Shown: positions 18,754 to 28,066 of the stretch, piece after piece | How positions within the stretch are numbered: position 1 is the first letter of the stretch | Layout of the letters: each line of letters begins with the position of its first letter | Assembly: GCA_963813345.1 (NCBI GenBank) | Contig: CAWEYR010000021.1 | Span: 119,606-183,605, forward strand | DNA length: 64,000 bases | From: CAWDDA01 sp963813345 | GTDB taxonomy: Bacteria > Acidobacteriota > Blastocatellia > RBC074 | Direction: 5' to 3' | Notes under the pieces: generated by a model | The model's database searches: none | Seen by the model: only the letters and a program-made list of their open reading frames with translations | What the model was told of the DNA's origin: nothing | Made by a program: the position numbers and the translations under genes

Positions 18754-18863
18754 GGAAGAAGTTAACGCAGAGGGCGCAGAGTGAAGACGCAGAGACGCGC
18801 AGATAAGTGCTATCTCTGCGACCTCTGCGTCTTCACTCTGCGCCCTCTGCGTTAACTTCTTCC
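18754..18863. repeat. Long inverted repeat R7 between convergent genes
   Basis: Arms of about 41 nt (GGAAGAAGTTAACGCAGAGG onwards, and its exact reverse complement ending at 18863) are themselves made of the short words GCAGAG and GAAGACGC. It starts ten bases after the amidohydrolase stop and ends 34 bases before the stop of the convergent gene, so it may serve as a bidirectional terminator-like hairpin. Confidence 0.9.
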
Positions 18864-18897
18864 AGCGCAGCTGCGCGTAGCCCACCGTTCAAGAAAC

Positions 18898-19917
18898 TCA
18901 TACGCAGATTCTCGAATCTGTCCTGGGAAACTCATGACCAGCGTCCGGGTAGGCTGCGACCAGCTTATCCTTTGCGCCGAAGAGTCTTTCATAAACCGGC
19001 AGCGCTCTCTCGACACAGTCTCTCACACCCGACACTTCAAAGTTGGAGTCACCAATCGGAGCGTTGATAAAGAGAGGCCGCGGCGCAAGCGTGATGAGCA
19101 ATTCGGGAAAGTCAAAAGGCATCTGTGCCCAGGTGTTGCCGTACCTCTCGCCGATCAGTGGCATGTAACGAACGCCGCTCCAGCCTGTCAGATCGCCTCC
19201 CTTGTACTTTCTGAAGGAGTTGAATCCGCAGCTCGTGATCATAATCCTGATTCGCTTGTCGAATGCTGCGACGAAGAGTGTATTGTGGCCGCCAAGCGAA
19301 TGCCCGATTGATCCAATGCGCTGTTTGTCTACCTCGCGGAGAGATTCGAGGACGTCAATCGCGCGACGGTGATTGACGATACCCTTCATAGTGCAGCTCA
19401 CGTAGCCGTTCTTGTATGGATCGAACTTGTTCTCACCCAGATACGGGTAATCAGGGGCAATCGTGACCCAACCGCGCTCGGCAAGCTCTTTCGCGTAGTG
19501 TAGATCAGGATTCCCGCCCAATCCCGCAGGTTCGTCTTTGCCAATCGAGGTTGTTTGATGCAGGCAGAGCATCGCCGGGGCGCGTTTCTTCAAGCGCTTC
19601 GGTACGAGCAGATATGCAGGAACGTTGTCGCCGGGCTCACTCTGATACGTGATCTTCGTCCGCGTAAAGCCCGGCAGATCCTCACTCTCGAGCCTCACGA
19701 CGTCTACCGGCAGTTTCGCTCTGGCGGGCAGATCACCCATGACGAGTTGCATTGCGGCAAGTGTGCGGTTGCAGGCGGCCTGCCAATCTCTTCGATTCCG
19801 CAGTCCGCCGCTCTCGGACTTTTGCTGCGCACCGGCGAGACGCGCGAAAACAGCCGCACCCGCAATCGCCTCGAGAAAATCACGGCGTGTCGGGTCGATC
19901 ACTTTACAAACCACCAC
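18898..19917 (-). CDS. Tat-exported alpha/beta hydrolase (dienelactone hydrolase/acetyl xylan esterase-like)
   Basis: The 339-residue protein has a Tat-like signal (PTRRDFLEAIAGAAVFARLAGA). The alpha/beta-hydrolase fold shows YLLVPKRLKKRAPAMLCLHQ as the oxyanion strand, nucleophile elbow G-H-S-L-G-G, and a late DAGHEFP supplying the catalytic histidine. Its start overlaps the end of the preceding cytochrome gene by 14 bases, indicating a shared transcript. Secreted esterase activity on plant or microbial polymers is plausible but not shown. Confidence 0.85.
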   Translation of the reverse strand: MVVCKVIDPTRRDFLEAIAGAAVFARLAGAQQKSESGGLRNRRDWQAACNRTLAAMQLVMGDLPARAKLPVDVVRLESEDLPGFTRTKITYQSEPGDNVPAYLLVPKRLKKRAPAMLCLHQTTSIGKDEPAGLGGNPDLHYAKELAERGWVTIAPDYPYLGENKFDPYKNGYVSCTMKGIVNHRRAIDVLESLREVDKQRIGSIGHSLGGHNTLFVAAFDKRIRIMITSCGFNSFRKYKGGDLTGWSGVRYMPLIGERYGNTWAQMPFDFPELLITLAPRPLFINAPIGDSNFEVSGVRDCVERALPVYERLFGAKDKLVAAYPDAGHEFPRTDSRICV

Positions 19918-22888
19918 GCAGGTACGAGATCAGATCGGCGATCGCTTGTTTGCTTGAATTCTTTTCGAATCCGTCGGGCATCAGCGAAAGCTTCGATGCG
20001 CGAATCTCTGCAATATTCCTGCGAAGGATTGTTTCATCAGTATCAGCATTGCGTAACGTGATCGCACCGGGAGTTTCATTTGAAAGTATCCCGTCGACAA
20101 TCCGCCCGTCCTTTGTCGTGACGATGTAGTTTACGAATCGCGGCTCGATTGCTTCGCTCGGATTGAGGATCGAATTCAGAAGTTCTTCCCTCGTCTTGTT
20201 GTTGATGCCTGAAAGATCGGCGCCGATCCGCGGCCGCCCCTTTTGGGGAACGTGGCACTTCGCGCATTCCCGGTTGAAGATTTCTCGCCCTCGATCCACA
20301 TCACCCTTCAGGTTTACGACGTCGCGGTATTGAGCCACTACAGCCGCTCGCTCTTCTGTCTCCCGCTTAAAGAACGCCCGCGCACGATCTGCAACTTGCT
20401 GGTCGGGATGATCGAAGAGCCTGGCCTGCATCGCTGTATCGATCATCGTGCGCTCTATTCGGCCGGATTCCAGCGCCTCCATAAGCGCCTTCATCCGTTG
20501 GCGTTCGACAAGCAGCGCGGTCAACACCTGCTGGCGCATACCCGGAGTGTATTTGCTCCATCGATTGAGCAGAATCGATGCAACAACGGGATCATCGAAC
20601 GAAGCAAGCGAATCGATCGCAGCGGCCTGGAGCTCACTTTGATCGTCCAACACCGCAAGCTTCTCGAGCACCGGTCGAACCAATTCGAAACGTCCACCGC
20701 GGAGCGCTCGAATCGCGATCACGCGCTGCTTTACATCCAAACTCGCGTTTTGCGAATCAGCTGTCGCCTTCTGGACAATGCCAGGAAGTTCGAAGAACCG
20801 CGCTGTTTCCCACGCAGTCTTCTGTACGCTTTCATCAGCGCTCGAAAGGAGCTTAGCGATCGCCAATTCTGCGCGGGCAACGCGCAGGTTCTTCGCACCG
20901 GCAAGCTTGAGCCCTTTGTTCAATCCTCCAAGCACAGCTTCCGGCTGTTTCAGTTTTCCTGTGGCATCGAGAAGTGTCTCGAGTTCGCTCGTGTCCGCTC
21001 TCGTGGCGATAAGCGCCGCAAGTTGTGCGAACATTTCCGGCTTCTCAAATCCTCGTCCGCGAAGTGCATGGAAAAACTGTGATGCGCGGTCCGCCACCGA
21101 GCTCAGAATCGCGAGGCGGAACCATGGATCATCGCTGCGCTTTTCGGTCAACGCAACGAGCGCATCGAGAGCTCGCCGATCCTTCAACTGGCCGAGTGTG
21201 AAGGCGAGTTGAAACTGGACCCGTATGTCGGCGTCGCCCGACATTGCGAGTATCGTTTCAGCCGTTTTCAGCGAACCGGGGATAAACGGCTCGGCCAGTC
21301 TGAGCGCGTGTTCACGGACGTGCGGATCAGCGTCCTTCAACGCTCGCATCACGATCTGCTCATCCAATGCGGACAACCCTTCAAGCGTCCATAGAGCGTG
21401 CAGACGGCCAACCGGTGACCGGGTTTGATCCACAAAGCTAATGAGCAAGGGGATCGCCGCCTTATCCTGTCGTTCGACGATCAGTCGTTGAGCTGTCGTC
21501 CGATGCCAGCCATTGGGGTTCTCAAGATTCCTGACCAGTTCCTCGACGCTGGCTGAACCGAGACGTGGTTTCATGTCGCGCCGGTTCCGCGGGTTATTCG
21601 AGACTATGCGATAAATGCGTCCCAGCGTGTCGCCTGCATAAAAATCCATCCCTTTCTTGATCTCTTCTGGAATGGATTCCGGTGTCTCGATGAAGAGCCG
21701 GTAGACATCTGTGAAATACAAGTTGCCGTCCGGGGCGTTCGCAAAGCTGCACGGACGGAACCACTGATCGGCGGAGGCAATGAACTCGACGCCCTCTTTC
21801 GCGCGAGCCGCCTTGAACGTCACGCCGTCAGAAGTGATCACATCTCGATGCACCAGATTCGCGCTTACTTCCCCGGTGAAGATGCTGCCGCGATACTCCT
21901 CGGGCCACGCATCGCCGTTATAGACGGTGCCGCCGCTTGCGCCACTGAAGTAGCCGCCGACATGCTCGATGCGATTGAGACCTCGTTCGTCGTAACGCTG
22001 CTGGCGCAGCGCAGTCCGCTGCTGACGCCACTGCTGGGGTCCGGTGAGTGGAAATATCTGAGCCGGAACCTTGCCATCCTCATATATGTTCAGAGCGAAC
22101 GCGGGCACGTCCAATAAGGGTGCGCGGGCCATGTAGTGCATCGGAAGAATCACATGGCGCAGATGTGTAGTGTTCTCGGTGATGAACTGGTTGCCCCAAT
22201 CGTCAAATGTCAGGCCGAACTGGGCCACGCCACTGGATGGCTCGGCCACGTCACGCACCGGATGAAACCGGAAGTCCGTGCCGCGAACGCTTACTGGTGT
22301 GCGTTCGGGATGATCCGGTGAAGTGATAGTGCCGTCTCGCCCGTTATTCGACGTGTAAATCCAGTTGTCAATACCGTAGCGTGGATTGGTAATCCGTGCT
22401 TCAGGGTTGACCTTCGGAAAGCCCGTGTAGAGGACCTTCCGCACATCGGCTTTGCCGTCGCCATCATTGTCCTTCATCCAAAGGATATCGGGAGCGCTGG
22501 TGACGATGAGACCCTCTTTCCACGGGAGCAAGCCGCTGACCTGAAGAACCTGGTCGGCGAAGACAACCGTACGTTCGTACTTGCCGTCGCCATCGATATC
22601 CTCAAGGAGCTTTATGCGCGAGCGCACAGGTTTGCCCGGCGGCGGGTCTTCAGGGTAGTCAAGCATCTCAGCGACATAGATCCGTCCGTTCTCGTCAAAT
22701 ACCATCTCAACGGGACTCATCACCTGCGGTTCTGTAAGGAACACTTCGACTTTGAAGTCTTCGCTGACTTTCATCGCAGCGAGCGATTCCTGCGCTGTGT
22801 AGGCACGCTGTTCGGTCTCTTTTCGGGTGCATGCAGCGAGAGTGAGAAGAAGGAAAGAGGCGAGGATGCGAGAGAGGAGTGTCAACAT
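19904..22888 (-). CDS. PVC-type propeller/HEAT-repeat/cytochrome c lipoprotein
   Basis: The 994-residue protein has a lipobox (LLLTLAAC). A sugar-dehydrogenase-like beta-propeller follows, beginning at SEDFKVEVFLTEPQVMSP, with DxDxDG loops (EDIDGDGKYE, KDNDGDGKAD). Then come HEAT-like helical repeats (VGRLHALWTLEGL, DADPHVREHALRLAE) and a carboxy-terminal haem domain with E-C-A-K-C-H at about 20251-20268. This order is the PVC-type haem-binding family, common in Planctomycetes and Acidobacteria and thought to oxidise sugars or alcohols outside the membrane. It forms an overlapping pair with the hydrolase. Confidence 0.9.
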   Translation of the reverse strand: MLTLLSRILASFLLLTLAACTRKETEQRAYTAQESLAAMKVSEDFKVEVFLTEPQVMSPVEMVFDENGRIYVAEMLDYPEDPPPGKPVRSRIKLLEDIDGDGKYERTVVFADQVLQVSGLLPWKEGLIVTSAPDILWMKDNDGDGKADVRKVLYTGFPKVNPEARITNPRYGIDNWIYTSNNGRDGTITSPDHPERTPVSVRGTDFRFHPVRDVAEPSSGVAQFGLTFDDWGNQFITENTTHLRHVILPMHYMARAPLLDVPAFALNIYEDGKVPAQIFPLTGPQQWRQQRTALRQQRYDERGLNRIEHVGGYFSGASGGTVYNGDAWPEEYRGSIFTGEVSANLVHRDVITSDGVTFKAARAKEGVEFIASADQWFRPCSFANAPDGNLYFTDVYRLFIETPESIPEEIKKGMDFYAGDTLGRIYRIVSNNPRNRRDMKPRLGSASVEELVRNLENPNGWHRTTAQRLIVERQDKAAIPLLISFVDQTRSPVGRLHALWTLEGLSALDEQIVMRALKDADPHVREHALRLAEPFIPGSLKTAETILAMSGDADIRVQFQLAFTLGQLKDRRALDALVALTEKRSDDPWFRLAILSSVADRASQFFHALRGRGFEKPEMFAQLAALIATRADTSELETLLDATGKLKQPEAVLGGLNKGLKLAGAKNLRVARAELAIAKLLSSADESVQKTAWETARFFELPGIVQKATADSQNASLDVKQRVIAIRALRGGRFELVRPVLEKLAVLDDQSELQAAAIDSLASFDDPVVASILLNRWSKYTPGMRQQVLTALLVERQRMKALMEALESGRIERTMIDTAMQARLFDHPDQQVADRARAFFKRETEERAAVVAQYRDVVNLKGDVDRGREIFNRECAKCHVPQKGRPRIGADLSGINNKTREELLNSILNPSEAIEPRFVNYIVTTKDGRIVDGILSNETPGAITLRNADTDETILRRNIAEIRASKLSLMPDGFEKNSSKQAIADLISYLRGGL

Positions 22889-22941
22889 AGTGAGAGCTTA
22901 GTGTTTACTTCGAAATTACTTCAGGATGCAACTGCTTTCTT

Positions 22942-23033
22942 AATTTGGAGTGCGGCGGCTCGGCGCCGCTTTTCGTCCGTTTCGAATAGTCCTTCACGAG
23001 ACTAAAGCGGTGACAAGTCACCGCACTCCAAAT
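22942..23033. repeat. Dispersed palindrome R1, copy 2
   Basis: AATTTGGAGTGCGGCGGCTC at the left and AAGTCACCGCACTCCAAAT at the right match copy 1 at 2976-3070. Here the arms have diverged from each other, so the fold is imperfect. Confidence 0.8.
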
Positions 23034-23508
23034 GGCTTATGCATGTCTTAAGCACTTTCCACAACTATAGAGAATGAAGGCCGGCACGCGCCGGTCCGAT
23101 ACTACGGCGTCCTCAGTCTTCAAGTGCTCGCGACTCTCAAATAGCAGGGCAGGGCTTGCGATGAAACGAAGAACCCGAGGACATACCGGAACTCGCGGTC
23201 AGACGCACAGGGCGTGTCTGACAGTGAGGGGACGAGGCCGGCACGGACACCAGAGGTCCCATTGCAGGTTAGCTGAGGTGGCCTGATGTGCTGTGGGAGT
23301 GAGTTGTTCGTGCCGGCTCGTTCGTCCCGAAACCGCTGTTCTCATGCGATACTACAATCCTGCAATCCTCCTTCCTTTTATCTACCGACCCGTACCTACC
23401 TTTGACACGTGGCCACGCCTGCCATTTTCGATCGAGCTCGGCAGGGTTTGTATTTGCGAGAACCTGCGATAGTCTGATGACGTACGTTAATATGAGGGGA
23501 TCGAGGTC
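23034..23508. other. Gene-free stretch
   Basis: The 475 bases between R1 copy 2 and the coiled-coil gene contain only short open frames without ribosome-binding sites or recognisable sequence. I see no tRNA, terminator or repeat here. It presumably contains the divergent promoters of the cytochrome and coiled-coil genes. Confidence 0.5.
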
Positions 23509-23896
23509 ATGAGCGACGACGCAAGGAAAGACGGACCTGATACGAATCCTCTCCCGATCGGGGATCAGATCGAACAACTGAGTCGAGCTGTTTACTCAGC
23601 CTTCGAGAGAGTCCACGAGCGTTTCGACAAGCTTGACGCGCGTTTTGACAAGATTGAAGCGCGTCTTGACCAGTTTGAAGCGCGTCTTGACAAGCTTGAA
23701 GAACGAGTCGAGAAGGGTTTCGAAGCGGTACAATGCGAGACTTGACGCAGTCGAGCAGCGACTTGATCGGCTCGAGATTCAGTTCAGCAAGCTTGGTTAC
23801 AAGCTCGATGCGCTCAACGACAGTCTCCTCGAAATGAAAGGTGAGTTCAGGGTCTTCGAAAAACGGCTTTATCTCCTCGAAGAACGCCCAAGCTAA
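23509..23896 (+). CDS. Heptad coiled-coil protein, one frameshift
   Basis: The protein of about 128 residues starts MSDDARKDGPDTNPLPIGDQ. It then carries four near-perfect heptads (LDARFDK, IEARLDQ, FEARLDK, LEERVEK) encoded by 21-bp tandem repeats at 23633-23716. The frame shifts near 23735; the other frame continues as coiled coil (ARLDAVEQRLDRLEIQFSKL) to 23896. No other domain is visible. It is probably a small cytoplasmic oligomeric coiled coil of unknown role. Confidence 0.7.
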
Positions 23897-23999
23897 CTAA
23901 AGAAGTCTTTGCTCCAAAGCCGAATCTCGACGTATGATTCGGAGAACCTCCTACTCCACGTTCCGGAGTTCCCGGCCATCCGGGAAGAGAGCAAAGACG

Positions 24000-25550
24000 A
24001 TGAAGAAGTCCCCGATCAAGCCATATCCACTGACACAAATATTCGCTCTTATCCTGCTCACGGCTCTTGCGCTGCCCGTTTCGGCTCAGTCCGCCGATAA
24101 GATACTCAAGAAGGCTACTGTTGCAACGGGCGGGGAAAAAGTTCTGCGAGCGGTGCGGTCGCGTGAGATGTACTCAGGCAAGGTAACCCGCCTTTCGGAC
24201 AATGAAACTGGAACCTATCGTCTCGCAGTGAAGCAGCCGAATCTGTTTATCGAACAGTTCGAGCTTGGGGGGCTTGAAGCGGTTTCAGGTTACAACGGAA
24301 AGTCGGGCTGGCGCCGCGATTCGCGTGACGGTCTTCGAACTGTTACCGGAGCTATGAGCCGCGACCTTATTACACTTGCTGCATACAGCAACTCGCGGTG
24401 GTTCGAATACAAAAAAGAGAAATCGAAAGCTGTAACCGGCCCCGGCATCTTACTGAATGGGCAATCAACCACTCCGGTAACGCTGACTACAGTTCGCGGA
24501 GCACAGATCAAACTTTTCTTTGATTCGAAGACCGGTTTACTTGCCCGCGATGAGATTGCTCACGGAGAAGTAACACGTATTTCGGACTACTCTGACTATC
24601 GCGCCGTTAACGGAATAATGGAGCCGCATCTGGTTACCATTACCCTTGGCAATGAGCGATACCAGATCACGCTTACCGAGATCGTTCACAACCGTGCTCT
24701 CGCTCAGAATACATTTGATTTTCCGAAGATATCGAGCGAACCACTACCCGATATTCCTGGACTGCTTGCTGAAGTCTCGAAGAACGGCGAGGAGATTGAC
24801 AGGATGCTCGAGAAGTACGCGTATACCGAGACCCGTACAATGCGCATCATTGACCAAAGCGGCAAACTCCAGGACAAAAACAGCGAGACCTTCGAGTTGA
24901 CCTTCTACAAAGGAAACCGGTTGCGACGGCTGATCGAAAAGGATGGGAAGCCGCTATCGGCCGGAGACCTCGAGGAAGAAAACAAACGTCTGGCGAAACG
25001 GATTCGCGAAATCGAAAAGAAGGAAGCGCAAAAGCAACGAAAGATCGACGAGGGCGAGGAGGGGTCAGCCAACTCGGAGGAGGAGCGCGTGACGATTTCG
25101 GACGTCTTGCGCGCATCGAATCTCGTCAATCCGCGACGCGAACGCTTTCGCGGCAGAGATGTCATCGTTTTCGACTTCGAGCCGAATCCGGCGTACAAAC
25201 CGCGCAAAAACTATGAAAAGCTCTTCGGAAAGATGGCCGGAGCAATCTGGGTGGATGACGCTGACAAACAGGTGGCGCGCGTTGAGGCGCGCCTCGTCGA
25301 TTCCTTCAAGATCGGCGGAGGTCTCCTCGCCTCGCTCAAGGAAGGCGGCGCGTTCGTGCTCGAACAGAACAGGGTCAACAATGAAATCTGGCTGCCTACG
25401 CGCGCTGACATCAACCTTTCGGCTCGAGTGCTTCTCGTAAAGACCCTCAATGCGATGCAGACGGTCACCTACGGCAACTATCAGCGCTTTGATGTTGGAG
25501 CAGAGAAAGAGAAACTCGCAAATCCGGTCGTTGACGAGAAGAAACCCTAA
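24000..25550 (+). CDS. Secreted LolA-like (outer membrane lipoprotein-sorting fold) protein
   Basis: From ATG 24000 the protein (516 residues) begins MKKSPIKPYPLTQIFALILL followed by ALPVSAQS, a standard signal peptide. Residues 25-245 resemble the LolA/LolB-like open barrel of Acidobacteria (ATGGEKVLRAVRSREMYSGK; GYNGKSGWRRDSRDG). A charged coiled coil (EENKRLAKRIREIEKKEAQK) leads to a second beta-rich domain (IWVDDADKQVARVEARLVDS; NEIWLPTRADINLSARVLLV) of the same general type. It is likely a periplasmic carrier or outer-membrane component; the function is not established. The in-frame upstream start at 23934 lacks a signal sequence. Confidence 0.75.
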   Translation: MKKSPIKPYPLTQIFALILLTALALPVSAQSADKILKKATVATGGEKVLRAVRSREMYSGKVTRLSDNETGTYRLAVKQPNLFIEQFELGGLEAVSGYNGKSGWRRDSRDGLRTVTGAMSRDLITLAAYSNSRWFEYKKEKSKAVTGPGILLNGQSTTPVTLTTVRGAQIKLFFDSKTGLLARDEIAHGEVTRISDYSDYRAVNGIMEPHLVTITLGNERYQITLTEIVHNRALAQNTFDFPKISSEPLPDIPGLLAEVSKNGEEIDRMLEKYAYTETRTMRIIDQSGKLQDKNSETFELTFYKGNRLRRLIEKDGKPLSAGDLEEENKRLAKRIREIEKKEAQKQRKIDEGEEGSANSEEERVTISDVLRASNLVNPRRERFRGRDVIVFDFEPNPAYKPRKNYEKLFGKMAGAIWVDDADKQVARVEARLVDSFKIGGGLLASLKEGGAFVLEQNRVNNEIWLPTRADINLSARVLLVKTLNAMQTVTYGNYQRFDVGAEKEKLANPVVDEKKP

Positions 25551-25677
25551 AATCATTTGAGATTTGAGGTTTGACATTTGAGATTTGTCATTGTTATTGA
25601 TCAACAGTAAGTACTGTAGAAAATGACGAATCTCGAATGCTCAAACTCAAATGATTTCAAGCTTTACCTTGTGGTTA
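25550..25677. repeat. R2-like composite repeat (copy f) with ATTTGAG flanks
   Basis: AAATCATTTGAG (25550-25561) and its reverse complement (25646-25657) bound an imperfect palindrome made of ATTTGAG-type words. The R2 core word TTCAAGCTTTACCTTGTGGTT follows at 25655-25675. It lies between the LolA-like gene and the flavin reductase stop, which are convergent. Confidence 0.65.
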
Positions 25678-26211
25678 CCAGACTTTGTCGTCGAGCACTT
25701 CTTTGGCCCCGTGCCAGCGCCTGTCGAAATAGAGCAGCGGACGTTCGCCGGATCCGGTTCCGGCCGCCTGTACTTCACCAATGAAGATTGAATGGTCGCC
25801 GCCGTCATAGACGCGCCACAGGCGACATTCGAGCCATCCGATACACCCTGCGATCAAGGGATTGTTGGCAGGTGAACTGACCGTCTCGACACCTTCGAAT
25901 CTATCCACAACTCCGTCAACAAGTCCGGCAAATCTTCGGCCAAGATCCACCTGCGATTCGCTCAGAAAGTTCACCGCGAAATTACCGCTCTCTTCGAGCA
26001 CTTCATGACTCGGAATAGCCCTGGAGACGCAGATAATCACGAGGGGAGGCTCAAGGCTGAGACTGCTGAATGCGCTCACTGTCAGCCCATGCCAGCGCCC
26101 CTCAAGTTGTGTAGTTACAACAGTGACGCCGGAGGCAAACCGGGCGAGTGCGTTTTTGAAGGATTGCGCGTCGAAGACCACGAATAATGAGTAACACAAA
26201 GGATCAACCAA
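25675..26211 (-). CDS. Flavin reductase-like FMN-binding protein
   Basis: FKNALARFASGVTVVTT, GLTVSAFSSLSLEPPLVIIC and FLSESQ are the conserved FMN-binding strands of the flavin reductase/HpaC family. Length is up to 178 residues. The enzyme would reduce FMN/FAD with NAD(P)H or act as a flavin-binding partner. Starts are uncertain: TTG 26211, or GTG 26181, which gives the more typical VFDAQSFKNAL opening. It follows permease B by 28 bases on the same strand and may be the last gene of the ABC operon. Confidence 0.85.
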   Translation of the reverse strand: MVDPLCYSLFVVFDAQSFKNALARFASGVTVVTTQLEGRWHGLTVSAFSSLSLEPPLVIICVSRAIPSHEVLEESGNFAVNFLSESQVDLGRRFAGLVDGVVDRFEGVETVSSPANNPLIAGCIGWLECRLWRVYDGGDHSIFIGEVQAAGTGSGERPLLYFDRRWHGAKEVLDDKVW

Positions 26212-26239
26212 GGTCGAGACGCGCTCGTGCGACGACGCT

Positions 26240-27112
26240 TCACTCGGTGCCGTAGCTGATCTCCATCCGCCGGATTCTGTAGGATGCCAGAATAAGAACC
26301 ACGATTACTGTTACGATTAATCCGGGGACTGATACCCAGACCGGCGATGGCTCCGCGACCATGGCGAACGGACCCTCCGATACCGGGACCGGCATCAGGG
26401 AGTGAAGGTAGTGAATTACACTGATGCGTTTGAGCACGGGTGGCAGCAGAAAATTGATCCACTCCCAGCCATAGGCGATGAGTGCAGGAATTATCGGATT
26501 GCGAAAGAGCAGCCCGACCACGAGAAAGAATGCACCGTAGCCGGCGCACGCAAACAGAGTGATACCGAGATAGGAAAGAACCTCACGCCCGCCACGTCCA
26601 CTTAGAAGCTCGTCGACATTTGACGGATATCCCTTGGCGAGGTAAAGAAAAAAGAGCGTTCCAGCAGTCGATAGCCCGAACAACACTCCTGACCCGACCA
26701 GGCCAGAGATGTACTTTCCGACAAGAAGCACCTCACGCCGCAGCGGAGCCAGAAAGTAATAGTGGAGGCTCTTGTCGACGATCTCCCCGCGAAAAAGATT
26801 CATGAAAATCCACGCGCACCCGAAGAAAACTACTGTGCGCAGAATCAGCCCTTCATACAGGTTCGCAAAGATGATCTTCGCTTCACCCCAATAACGGCCG
26901 ATGTCAGAGCTCGCTCGCGGGTCAACCTGAGTCAGCATGAAAAAGATCGCGACCGGGAATGCCGCGAGCAGGTAGATCAGGAATGCCCGCCGTCCCCAGA
27001 AGTTCTTTCTGACTTCGAGTCGAAGAATCGCGGCTATCTGACGCCGCCAGAGTGAGAATCGCTTTTCGCCCGACGCCACAGCCGCCGTCTGCGCCTCGAT
27101 CACAGAGCTCAT
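26240..27112 (-). CDS. ABC-2 type transporter permease (pair B)
   Basis: The 290-residue protein has six hydrophobic helices (for example FLIYLLAAFPVAIFFML, GSGVLFGLSTAGTLFFLYL, VPGLIVTVIVVLILASY) and the RGEIVDKSLHYYFLAPLRRE segment typical of ABC-2 permeases before helix 3. ATG overlaps the TGA of ATPase B (ATGA), so the pair is translationally coupled. Substrate unknown. Confidence 0.85.
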   Translation of the reverse strand: MSSVIEAQTAAVASGEKRFSLWRRQIAAILRLEVRKNFWGRRAFLIYLLAAFPVAIFFMLTQVDPRASSDIGRYWGEAKIIFANLYEGLILRTVVFFGCAWIFMNLFRGEIVDKSLHYYFLAPLRREVLLVGKYISGLVGSGVLFGLSTAGTLFFLYLAKGYPSNVDELLSGRGGREVLSYLGITLFACAGYGAFFLVVGLLFRNPIIPALIAYGWEWINFLLPPVLKRISVIHYLHSLMPVPVSEGPFAMVAEPSPVWVSVPGLIVTVIVVLILASYRIRRMEISYGTE

Positions 27113-28066
27113 GTAGCGCCACCTCCGTTCGAACCTATCAGGTACTGATAGACTGCATTCAGGTCGTCATCGACAGGGGCGACCGACTCGATATTCATTC
27201 CACTTTCGACTGCGATTCGATTTAGAAGAAGATAGAAAGAATCCGCATCGCGTGTCTTGATATACAGACCCTGGTTGTCAGTGTGGAGCCTCGCTTCAAC
27301 GACGGAATCTTTTGCGAAAACGCGTGAAGCAAGGTCACCTGGACGATCACATCGAATCAGAATCTCCATCGGGTGCTCTTCCATCTCATCACGAACTCCG
27401 TGTACCGCACCCTCAGCGACGATATAGCCATTGTTCAACAAGACAACGCGATCCGACATCATATCGACTTCATGGAGTATATGACTCGAAATGATCAGAT
27501 GAACTCCGTTTGCGGCCAGCTCTTTGAAAAGGCGAAGCGTTTCCGCACGCGCCATGCGGATCAAGACCGTTCAACGGTTCATCGAGAATCATGACATCCG
27601 GCTCGTGCGCAATCGCCTGGCCCAGCCTCACCCGCTGCCGCATTCCTTTGCTGTATGCGTCTACTTTTCGAGCCGCTGCTTCAACAAGTCCCACGCGCTC
27701 AAGAGCCTTCCACGTCAATTCCTCTGACCGCTTTCGTGGAAAACCGTGCACCAGCAGATAGGAGTAAATGAATTCAAAACCTGTGAGACCGCGTGGGAAC
27801 GAGTCGAACTGTCCGCAGTATCCTACGTGACGAAACAGTGCCTGTGGATCAGCGGGCGAGATCCCGAGAACTGAGAGTTTCCCCCGCGTCGGCTGAATCA
27901 GTCCGGTCAGCAGATTCATGAGCGTTGTTTTGCCCGAGCCGTTCGGGCCAACAAAACTCGTGATTCCGGGCGCAATCGTCATGTTGACGCGATTGACTCC
28001 GAGAATCTCGCCATAGAACTTCGAGATGTCGTCAAGAACGATGTTCCGTTCCGGCGTCCCGCTCAT
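27109..28066 (-). CDS. ABC transporter ATP-binding protein (pair B), one frameshift
   Basis: Walker A is GPNGSGKTT, signature YSKGMRQRVRLGQAIAHEPD, and Walker B is VMILDEPLNGLDP. The frame breaks just after NGLDP near 27557. One extra base removed gives NGLDPMARAETLRLFKELAA, the expected D-loop continuation, then the H-loop (IISSHILHEVD) and a carboxy-terminal extension to 27109. The start ATG at 28066 overlaps the TGA of permease A. An upstream in-frame extension to 28153 lies inside permease A and is rejected. Confidence 0.85.

Noticed and set aside
23074..23286. Seventy-codon open frame in the gap before the coiled-coil gene
   Set aside because: No ribosome-binding site and an implausible composition rich in R, T and S.
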